64,000 nt of DNA. Origin: Solenopsis invicta. Its lineage: Eukaryota; Arthropoda; Insecta; Hymenoptera; Formicidae. The stretch is taken from positions 19,660,501-19,724,500 of the forward strand of contig NC_052665.1 in assembly GCF_016802725.1 (NCBI RefSeq), written 5' to 3'. This document shows, one piece after another, positions 51,489-61,827 of this stretch (position 1 is the first letter of the stretch; each line of letters starts with the position of its first letter). Under the pieces are notes generated by a model. The model did not search any database and had not been told where the DNA came from. It saw nothing but the letters and a program-made list of their open reading frames with translations. The position numbers and the translations under genes are program-made.

Positions 51489-53782
51489 GTAATATTAAGA
51501 ATAAATGAAAAAAGTTGAATTACAATTTATGCTGCACAAACATAATTTTTTTTTAAGAAATTATCAATGTAGAAAAGCTAAAGCTGAATTTTCTGCCGCA
51601 ATCTGCCGCTAAAATTGCCATATGTAAATCGTAGTTACATAAAATTTCACATTCTAAATTTTGTATGTATAAATTACGTTATACACGTAATTTTTACAAT
51701 TTTTACAGAAAATAAAATCCGAGTTCATGTTACTAAAAAAAAATTTGTAAGAGATATTTTATTTTAAGCATGTGTATTGTATAGAAATACAAGTCACATT
51801 TATATTAAATTACAATTTTTAAATATTTTATTTGAAGAAAAACAATATCATATTTATATCGTATAACTGATAAATGAAAAACTGATTGTTTCTGATTCGC
51901 AATATTATTTCGAATATTGTTTCTAAAATATTGGGTACAATTCGCAAATTTTCTGTAATAAGTATACGTTTTGTAAAACAATCTTTCAATTTATAGGCAA
52001 TTTGCACGCATTCCTGGCTTCAAGATATACATGTATAAATTATGAAAGTGTATATATGTACAGCTGATTGGCCTCGTGAAATTAATATAACCCGAGATCT
52101 GAAATTCTCAAGAGACTTCAAGTTCCACAAGTTTCACTTCAAATAGCTCCTAGCATCCTAATCATCCTGTTAAAGCAATTTACATGTTACGTACGAAAAT
52201 AGCATATTGTATAGAAATGTAGCCTTCTGAAATGAATAATTGTGTAAAGCATATAAAGATTCTAATATCTAAAGTAAAAGTAAAAAGAAATATTTTTTCA
52301 ATACATTGTAGCGTTTCAAAATAGTTTGTTATATTTCTAATAATTTTGGTAATGTATCCAGAATCAAATGACTCGAGTGAACTTGATGTACCTTTTCTGA
52401 TTCTGTAAATAGTCGCCAAAAAAATACCTCTTGTATGTGTAACAATATACCCGTCAAAATTGGCAAAGCGCACTATCGAACGATTTTTCCTTTTTGGCTT
52501 TTTCATTTTGTTAGACGACTGAAAAATGGAATTGACTATACGCGATCGTTAAATGGTCGCACAACCGTTCGTGATATTTTCGTAGATGCACTCGTGAAAT
52601 CGTAAACGATGATGTCGAGTACAATGCGAGATGCGGTTCGCAATGTTCGCATAGGTTTTTCACCGAATGGATTCTGTGAACCGGCTGCAATCCCAAATTG
52701 CGATTTTAATTTTCTATCGTTGCTGCGCTCGAAACTGTATACAGTGGAGCGTAAACGACATTATCACCGGCATACTTAACGTTTTATTTATGTAGTCAGG
52801 AAATCACGGAAATCACGTTTACGGAAGTAGCGCGAGATACATCGTGCGCGTGCAAGAAAATGATTCTATAACAGGAGTTCGCGATAGCGTTAAAGAACCG
52901 TGCGTTTCAATCCAGCGAATTCGTAATTAAGAGAAAACTATCGCGGAAGAATTATCGCGATAATAGAGGGCTTTCGTATAATATCCTCCGTGCGGTCGAG
53001 TTACTGTAATTACCGCTTACTCAGGTCACCGCTCATGATACGAACACAAGGAGAGCTTAACACGCCGGCGGTTAACCAAACGTTGCTGTCGTAGCTCGTA
53101 TCTATTAATTATTCAGCCATAACTTCTCGTTTGCAGCAGAAATTAACTACACAATTTATGCACACAGAGATAAATATGCCTATTGTATGGCGATTATTAC
53201 TCGCGAAAAGATGCGAACGCAGTGCCGAAATGTGAAATTTCTCCGAGATGATTAAATTCGAGAGAATGTGTGGACAGAAATATTTAAGGGATAAATACCC
53301 CGAGGGTGTCTCCAGGGGAATTATGCCACATTCACGATTCTGAATTATGCGGATGTCCTGTGTGGCGACGATAGTGCAGGATTTAAGCTTTTCACATCGA
53401 AAATTCGATATAAAAAGTTTGCATCTCAGCCAGTGGCTACAAATCGCTTGGTGAATAGGATATATACAAGTTCATATTTTCGTTTCATAAATACATATAT
53501 CCATTATATTTTATAAATAAATTTTTAAGTATCTCTTTCTCAATGTATTAATATTATTAAACAAATAAAATTTTATATAAAAGACATATGTGCATGATAA
53601 ACTTTCACATATCAGAGATTCTAAAAAAAATACTTATTTCTATTCATTTTTTAACTCATATGTACACACACACACACGCACACATGTATATATATAAATA
53701 ATCTATTTGTAAGCTATAATTAAGAGTTTATTTCACTAAAATACATTTAATTAAATATGGAGAAATTAAATTAAATTTCTAT
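51489..53782. other. no gene recognised; CpG-richer at 52500-53400
   Basis: AT-rich DNA passes into a moderately CpG-rich patch at 52500-53400 with only a 61-codon minus-strand ORF (52511-52696) of no recognisable family. A short CA-rich tract lies near 53666-53685. Confidence 0.45.
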
Positions 53783-53948
53783 CAAATAAACTATTTACGA
53801 GTATAAGATAAAATGAGATATTTCGCAGAAATATATATCCTGTTATCGTAGTCAAATGAACTATTTATAAGATAAAATGGGATATTTCACAGAAATATAT
53901 ATCCTGTTAGCGTAGTCAAATTTTGTTATAATCAAATCTTGTTATAAT
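53783..53948. repeat. 64-70-bp tandem duplication plus 16-bp doublet
   Basis: A unit starting CAAAT and containing ATATTTC.CAGAAATATATATCC is present at 53783-53852 (70 bp) and 53853-53916 (64 bp), differing by a six-base indel and a few substitutions. It is followed by two copies of a 16-base unit CAAATYTTGTTATAAT (53917-53948), which share the same first five bases. Confidence 0.85.
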
Positions 53949-55420
53949 CATATCCAAAAAGAAGTCACAAATAAGATTTGCTTCTAAAAATTTCAACGTG
54001 TTTTTCTCAGTGTAATTTTATTTACTCTAGCTTTGCACACACACATACTTTCTATTTCCATTTCCAAATGAAAAGTAAGATGAAAACAGTATTCTTTAGT
54101 GTGGCAAAACCAAAGTAGCTGCGTGCAAAGAAAAGAAATCGGAACAGGAAAATTAAATATTTACAAAAACGATCGACTAGATTCATAATCAACTTTTCTG
54201 TGGCGGCAGCAAAAAGCCACGGGAACCTTTTAACCTGCCGCATCTGTGATGCAGATGTCTGCCACGACTGAGGGAAAAGTTGCGGGTAACCACGCAAATT
54301 TTCACACGCCGTATACCTTTTAACGGGAAGGACGGACGTCTCGCTTCCTATTAGATGCGGCGTCGTGGCAATGCCATTTACAATGCAGAGCGTGCCAATG
54401 GCTGCGCCTTTAAAGGGCACGCGTACATTTGGCTTCACTTTTTAACGAGCCATTACCATTTTTTCGCTTGGACGAATTCACCGAATAAAGTCCGTGCCGT
54501 GATCGGATTGCAGCGAGAACTCGCGCGATATAAACTCGAGCCGGCTCGAGTTCGGCCTCGGCATATTCCCTCCGCAATGTGGCACGATCAATTTGAGAAA
54601 GTATCACGCGTCAAAGGCTTGCAATGAAAATATCGAAGGATCTCGTGCGCTGCGTGAGAGATTTACTTTGCACGTTGATTGCTTTGCTGCCAGTGGCAGG
54701 TTAATTGCCCTAGTCCTGGTCGAAAGGTAAAATTTTTTTCGCAAAGTTGCACGCTCCAGATATTTCGAGTGCAATTATACGGCAAATCATAAAGGCAGAG
54801 TGTGACTTCGCAAAAAGAGTTTGCGAAAAAACTTGATTTTCATAGCAAAGAGAATAAATTATCTTTTGTTTTATAAAACTTTTGTTTTACAAATAAATAA
54901 ATTTATAATTGGATACATATACTTGTAAAACTATATTTTATATTAAACCTATATTAAACTTATATTTTATATTATTTAGCGTATCTCGAAAGAATCACTA
55001 GTCTGCATAAAATATCTCCAGTTTTCTGCACTTTTTTTACATCAATGAATTCTTTGTGCAATTTAGAGTCAATTTTTCTTTAAGGAAAGTTTGATCGCAT
55101 CTCATTTCTCTTCATAACTTTTTAATATTCGGGATTAAATATCTTTCTAATTTTTAGATGAAATTCTGGTAAGGTTCACACTTCAAGTTAAATGAAGAAT
55201 AAGATATTATGTGAAACTCAATTTAAGCACTTAAATGATCGAATAAAGATATTAACTTCATTGTATAACACATTGTAAAAATCGATTTGTAATTCTAAAG
55301 CTCACTTTGTAAACCGTATAAAAAATAATTAGCACCAAATTTTCAAAGATGACATTCTACTTATAATTTATATTCGTTGTATATTCTAACATATATATGT
55401 ACCTTAAAATTTTGACGGCT
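53949..55420. other. CpG-rich patch at 54200-54720, otherwise AT-rich
   Basis: ORFs on the minus strand (54052-54438, 128 codons; 54410-54607) and plus strand (54355-54627) overlap each other in a CpG-rich patch. None has a recognisable domain. The rest is AT-rich and featureless. Confidence 0.4.
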
Positions 55421-55436
55421 GTCACGTATACGTGAC
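55421..55436. promoter_or_regulatory. 16-bp perfect palindrome with ACGTG half-sites
   Basis: GTCACGTATACGTGAC is a perfect palindrome. A related TCACGTAAACG follows about 40 bp further on. TACGTG-type sites bind bHLH-PAS dimers in animals; binding here is inference. Confidence 0.3.
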
Positions 55437-55505
55437 TTTGTTGGTTACCGGTTGTCGACCAGCGTCACGTAAACGTAATTTCACTCGTGAAATCTTTGTT
55501 TACCT

Positions 55506-55666
55506 TATAAATGCAACAGCACGGAGTTCAACTGTTTCAATTGTTTTTTTCAATTATAGTTTCATTTTTTTTTAATTAATAAAAAAATCAAAATTATATT
55601 ATACAGCTTAAGTAATAATTGTAATAAGTTTCATTTTAAACTTTGCGAGAGATGCCGGCGGTAAGT
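55506..55666 (+). promoter_or_regulatory. candidate TATA promoter with start codon and splice donor
   Basis: A TATAAAT box lies at 55506-55512, with a possible initiator (GTTCAACTG) about 20 bases on. The first credible ATG follows at 55652 in ATGCCGGCG and is joined directly to a consensus donor GTAAGTG (55661). This would make a short first exon that codes for only three residues. Such a layout (TATA box, tiny first coding exon) is common in insect secreted and cuticular protein genes, but I could not find the second exon downstream. Each element alone is short enough to occur by chance. Confidence 0.25.
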
Positions 55667-55669
55667 GAT

Positions 55670-57154
55670 GATACTCATACACAACGTGCAGTCAAAGTGT
55701 TAACGTGTATTTTATTTATTTGTATAATTTAATTTTTGTTTCTTTATATGTACATATACGACCAGAAATGATTTTTATATTACACTGCACATCAAATTAT
55801 AAATATATTTCATCTTGGTGCGACAAAATTATAGAACGTTTCAAACTTTAACCATCAAATAAAGAGAAAAACTGCAAATAACCATTTCAGAAATACGTCC
55901 TTTCTGTTGAAAAGTCTTTGTACTTTTGAAACATTTAACGAAAAATACAAACTGTCTACTGCATGTAACTGCATATATGTAGGTCATCCATTTTTCAAAA
56001 AGTGTTTCAAACCATATTAATCTACAAAGCAATTTCAAATCACAAATTTATACAAGCTTTTCACAATATTCTCTGCTGATAAACTTATCACAATGTTGCA
56101 AAGTATAAAAGTATAATTAAGAAAAAAATGATTTTCCTATAATTTTCCTACACCTAAATATTTATATAAATTTTCTGATTGCTTCTTCGAATAAACTAAT
56201 AATTTTAATAAAATTTTATCAACTTTTAATTAAACTATTTAAAAAAAATAAAATTTAATTAAATAAAAAAATGATGTATCATACTTTAAAAACTTCATAT
56301 AATTACATATAGACGCTATTGTTGAATTAAACATGTTTAAATTAATACTTTATGTAGGTACATTTAATTAAAATCTTTAAACGTTTTCTAAATAGATTTT
56401 TGAAATTTTCATATTTCTTTTTTCAATTTTGATACCCTGTATTTTAAAAACAAAATACTTCAGGATATTTATAAGGCTTTTTCTTCATAAAAGCCAAGAA
56501 ATATTCCCTTAAATTTTAAACATTTATTTAGAAATGACCCTCTATATTTTCTTTGTGAATTGTGTTAGAAAGCAGATCTAAATATCGGTTTAACTATGGC
56601 CCAAGCTACGCAAGAGCAAACATTCGATATATCCATTGATTTAGTGATCATAGTTCAGCAACAGATGCAGTTACCATTTAAATCCGTACATTTCGTACTG
56701 TGAAATATTCGCGCCCTTTTCCCACTTTTGTAACGTACATGAAAGGATATTTATGATCGCGGGACACCATCGCGAAACAGAATAAAAGTGCAACGATAAA
56801 GTTTTTCGGTTTACTCGAGAGATTGTATTTCTTATGCATCGTGTCGTTGAGCGTGCAAGCATTTTTCATACGCATGAATAATCATCGGTATGAATAAAAA
56901 TGAAGGTAAGCCCATTCAGAAAATATAAAGTTTTAACTCGATTTATTTATTAACAGAATGAATAGATTTACACCTGAGTACATTTTGTGATAAAATTTTC
57001 CACTTTTCACTATCAAACATCGTAAAAGTTGAACATGAAATTAAAGTTCTGCTGTTTCGAAGCAAATTTTCGAAGCAAATTTATTCATAGAACTAAAAAG
57101 CAAGAAATTTAACGTTCTTAATATATGAGAATCATATTTTTCAAAACTTTAATA
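55670..57154. other. AT-rich stretch, no gene seen
   Basis: Only short ORFs without domains are present. No exon matching the putative donor at 55661 was found. Confidence 0.45.
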
Positions 57155-57156
57155 TA

Positions 57157-57841
57157 CAGGGAAAGACAGTTAAAATGTTACAAATTTATATCTCAGAAAT
57201 ACTAAAACGTTTTAGAGAAAAATATTTTATAAAAAAGTTTTGTGAAATGAAGGTTATCTTGAATTTCTTAAACGGAAATTCCTATTTTTCATTGCATATT
57301 CTTTTAGCTTATGTCAAAAGCTTTTCAAAACATTATAATATTTTTTCATTAAGTATTTTTTGAGATATATAAGGCTTTAAAATTACAATACCGCGGCAGC
57401 TTGTATTAGCATTACTCAAGGTATACCACGTGAAAGCGGTGGAAGTCTGCTTGGATTTACACCTCTTTTATGTGTGGGTGACACTCTCAGATGCGATAAC
57501 ATTTCTGATATCATTTCAGTGTAGGCTCTGTATTGTAATTTTCAAGCTTTATAACTTAAAAAATGCTCGTATTTAATGAAAAAAATATTTTATTATAACA
57601 TTTTGAAAGGTTCTCGAAGTAAGCTAAAAAAATGTACAATGAAAATAAGAATTTTTACTTAAGAAATTAAAGTAATGTAATTTTTTTTTTGTAAATAATG
57701 TAATTTTCAAATGATTATACAAGATCAAACTAATAATATCACTTTATGCCTCGAAATCACAAAACTTTTATATAAAATATTTTTCTCTAAAATAGTTTGT
57801 TTCCGAGATATAAATTTGAAACATCTTAACTGACTCATCCT
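57157..57841. mobile_element. 685-bp fold-back MITE
   Basis: The left arm starts CAGGGAAAGACAGTTAAAAT at 57157 and the right arm, inverted from 57841, starts AGGATGAGTCAGTTAAGAT; each is bordered by TA. The arms match through ACAAATTTATATCTC and TTTTAGAGAAAAATATTTTA, and pairing continues inward for about 240-300 bp (for example ATTTTCATTG and TTTTTTAGCTTA blocks) to a unique centre at about 57400-57530. The TA target and termini point to the Tc1/mariner (ITm) group, and the end AGGATGAGTCA resembles that of the mariner at 50820. There is no transposase; the 62-codon ORF at 57175-57363 is arm sequence. Confidence 0.8.
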
Positions 57842-57846
57842 TATAA

Positions 57847-57903
57847 CACACATACACACACACGCGCGCGCGCGCGCACACACACACGCACGCACGCACA
57901 CAA
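57847..57903. repeat. (CA)n-(CG)n-(CA)n microsatellite
   Basis: Alternating purine-pyrimidine sequence with about eight CG units between CA runs starts six bases outside the right end of the fold-back element. Confidence 0.9.
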
Positions 57904-59332
57904 AATTAACAAGAAGAATTAATCTATAAAACTATGAAAATTAAATTTATATTTCTTGAGCATAAAAAGTTTAGCTATTCACATGTCACTACTCTCGCAA
58001 GTATTCCTGAAAATTAAATTTTAGGACATTGGTAACAGATTATTCATCTACAACCTGCCTTTTGCCTTATCAATATCTACTTTCCGATGTTTAAATCACG
58101 CCGTTGATATTAAAATCGTATCAATCGAATTCAAGCTTGACGCTGATGGGCTTGAAAGATTTTCACTTTTCCTCGCAATGTCGAAGAATCAAATGGCGGC
58201 TGCTATGCGATAACGTTTACGATTGCCGATCCTTTCGCGTGGTGCCGATAAACTCGGTGCGAATAAATTTCAAAGTTCGCAGAAACTTCGCACGGCCACA
58301 AAGTTTTATGAAGGTTGTAACGACGTTGCGGCTGCTCAGATGTAGAACGAGAAATAGAAGACTATAGTCTAACGTCTAACAGCTAAAGAAGAAAGAGAGA
58401 AAGGGAGAGACATACATAGATATAACAAGAAAGTAAGAGAAAGACAAAAAGAAGAAGAACGCAAAAATGAAATAGGAAAAGGCGGAAACAAGAGAGGAAT
58501 AATAGAAAGATAGAGAGATACAGATATAAACACATATACATACGAGAGGAAGATAATTAAGCAGATTTAAAATTGTACTCTAGTAATTGAACGATTTATA
58601 CGTATGAAAGAAATCACCTACTTGGCTACTTTGGTCCAGTGCAAAAACGAAAAACAAGAATTCAATCAAAATTCATCAAGTCCATTTAATCTATTAAATT
58701 TGTGTAAATAAAATCTATGCAAATAAATTGGAAATAACTAAAACAAATAATTCTATTTCACATATTCCACAAGATGTTCGCGTTTCATAGAGTTATTCCA
58801 ATCGTTTTGTATACGTCATCTTCAATTTTAATTTTCTAAAGTTGAAAGATTTAGTTCATTAAATCGTTGAGTTACTAAGAAAGAATTTAATATATATCAA
58901 TTACCTTCAAAAATTAATAAATTAGAGTTAAAAAATTTTTTTTTTATTTTTGGAGTCACAATCACTTTCTGAATTAAAGTTTCTTATAAATATAGAAATA
59001 CCAACGTAATATTGCTCTGCCATATTATTCGATAAAATTCAATATCTTCACTAACTATTGTAGTAAAAGTTTATTGGGACAAGTCTAAACGATTAACTTA
59101 TTGGATATCTATTTTCAATAGAAGCAATGACACAAAAGAAAAAGCTTTTAACTTTAGAGTTAATAAGAAATGTATAGAATGTCAGAAACTAGTTTCTTTA
59201 ATTTTTATATATTTTTTATATTTCTGTACGATATCTAGATATCCATTATTAATAAATATTCTTAAATAATTGAGTTTCGTATTAATTACGTATTGATTAA
59301 AAATTAAAAAAATTATTGACAGATTAAACTTT
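57904..59332. other. GC-richer patch, purine-rich tract, then AT-rich DNA
   Basis: A plus-strand ORF of 87 codons (58104-58367) in a GC-richer patch has no recognisable domain. A purine-rich tract follows at 58382-58530. The rest is AT-rich. Confidence 0.4.
58382..58530 (+). repeat. polypurine-rich tract
   Basis: About 150 bases consist almost wholly of A and G on the plus strand, with few pyrimidines, in imperfect GAAAGAGAGA-type units. Confidence 0.7.
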
Positions 59333-59599
59333 GAAAAATTTAGAAACTCTTATTTGTTGCTCATCTTAAAATATCTTCATATTTACTTGTTGATTTATTA
59401 CTTTATTATCAAAGTGCAAAATCTTAAAAATTAAAAAAATATTTAAAATCTATATTAAACTCACATATAAAAGTTTTTAAATTTTAAGATTTGTAATTTG
59501 TAAGATTTATTAATATTTTAATATAGTAAAATAGTATTTTAAAAGTATTAAAAAAAACTATATGTAAGATAAGCGACAAATAAAAGTTTTTAAATTTTC
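59333..59599. repeat. degenerate inverted repeat, ~40-bp arms
   Basis: The left arm (59333-59373) and inverted right arm (59561-59599) share GAAAA.TTTA.AAACT.TTATTTGT.GCT.ATCTTA with about six differences. Similarity outside is weak. It is probably an old fold-back element. Confidence 0.4.
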
Positions 59600-60637
59600 T
59601 ACAATCTTAAACTATTTATTGTAATTTCATTTACACATTCAATCTAAAGGTACAATTTCCCAATGACTGTGTATTAAACAGCTAATTGACAAAACTATTC
59701 TACGAACATAAAACAAAGTTAGACGAGCAAAATTATTCAATATTTGCGGCTAGTAGAGTTATACCGATGGGTGATATAATTCGTTGTGTGGTAGCAATAG
59801 AATTACATCGCATATAAATGGAGTTATTTCCTGTATAACGAGCCACATGAGAGATGAGCGATTCGAAACACGATTTAAATACGTAAGATACGGAAATCAC
59901 TATAATGAGTTCCGCGGCTTCGGTGTGATTGGCGAGTAACGAAATTTAGATAATCTCCATAATTTCACAATCACTCAAATTTAATTGTTTAACTATGTTA
60001 AAAGGACCAAAATCATAGCTCGCAGTAATTCTAATTGAGTAAAATTCTGATAGAGTTTTTAATATTTTCTAACAATTATGTATACAACAACAATTTAGCC
60101 AAGTTTATTAGATTCAAAATCAATTCAGATATTTACAGGAGATGTGAGTATTGAATATCGTTAAAAATACGGTATAGAAGGTAAAAGCTCGGAAAAACCA
60201 AAAAATGACTGCACAAGAAATAGATGGGAATCCAATCTATTTAAACAAGATCAGGTTTCTATTTGCTTGTTTGCTTGTATTGCTACGTGAGTGCGTGTAA
60301 AGTTGGAATTTCTATTGTATTTCAAAAGCATGTTTAAAATAGTTTCATTTAAAATATGTTGTACGGGGAAAAATGACTCACTCTTTTTATCAACTCTAGA
60401 TATATTTTCAAATAAGCGTGTCACGCGCGGAATGTTGTCAACTTCACCAGCAATGTAACAGCATGATATTTGTAAAGCAAAACTAGTCCACGCACGCACA
60501 CCAATTATTATATAATATAATGCATTTTCCTTTACAAATACGACCATTAGCATCTTTATTACTCTTTGCCTGGCTCTTTTTATTTAGAACACTTTGCGCC
60601 ACATGATAAGCTGTGCCGGAAAATACCACGTACAATT

Positions 60638-60699
60638 ACAAACTCGTAAATTACAATTCCTACAAACCCGTAAGTTACAATTCCTACAAACCCGTAAAG
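60638..60699. repeat. 24-bp tandem repeat, 2.6 copies
   Basis: The unit ACAAACYCGTAARTTACAAT plus TCCT is present at 60638 and 60662, and partially at 60686. Confidence 0.85.
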
Positions 60700-61775
60700 T
60701 AGGAACGTGGAACCTATAGTCGGTGTCATGAGAATAATCTCACGTTTACTGATTTGCTGCTTTATCCCTCGACCAGATAAAGGAAGACTGTAGCAGAGAA
60801 ATCATAAGATATAGTCTCTGATATAATAACCGATTTAACTGTACGTGGGTGTATTCATTACAGATTAGAAACAGAAACAGGATGTAAAAGAATTTATATA
60901 ATAAATTATAAAAAGAAATGATGAGTTAAAATTAAAATCTTTATGTGTTTCAATTTTGCTATATTTTGATACATAAATATATATTAAAACGAAATATGCT
61001 GCACCTATTTTGTCATGTTAATATGAAAAAATTTCTCTGCAAATTTCACTATTTTAGCAGGTTTTCGAGCTTAAACTGTAATATGTTGTTTCTAAAATTT
61101 AAACTTTCTCAAATATTTTTCAACCGTTATTTTTTTTTTTATTTTTATAAAAATATATTTTGCTAAAGATTTCTTATTTTTCTAATATCACTGCTATGTA
61201 TAAATAATTAAATCGATTGGCATTCACAATCTTACTAACAGTAAAATTTTAAGAAACATTAAAACAATAGGCTTCATTTATTATTCGCGATTCGAGCAGC
61301 TAAAATGCATAATTTTTACGCCAAAATTTTTTATTTTACAAGAGATTATTGTGCGAAAACGTTATACGTTTTATGATAAGAAAGAGACACTTGGTCAAAG
61401 AATTCTGTATTGGAGTCGTGGACTTCGAATTTTAATGTGCGGTACGACGGCGTTCTTCGAAGAAAAGTTTAAGCGACGCGAGATAAGTGGGACTTAAGTT
61501 ACCCCCAACTGTGCGATTTACGTAACGTTACTTCCGTCTCGTGCCATGGCACCTCTTTTCATCCTGCTAGTGGCTCCAATAGGGGCGCATAAACCGCAAA
61601 GTCTGATAAGCAGTAGCGGAAAAGGTCCGCTAAACTCGAAACGTGACCGAATATACTGCATGAGATTGCTGCGTGTTGGAGAGTTGCTGTGTGGATTTAT
61701 ATAACTCTTTTCATGATTTAGCCTGTAGTATGCTAAATCGAAGTTTGTGCTATGAATAGCATGAGGTAAATAACG

Positions 61776-61776
<1 letters not shown>

Positions 61777-61822
<46 letters not shown>
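61777..61822. repeat. (TC)n followed by (TA)n
   Basis: About ten TC units pass directly into about twelve TA units. Confidence 0.95.
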
Positions 61823-61827
<5 letters not shown>

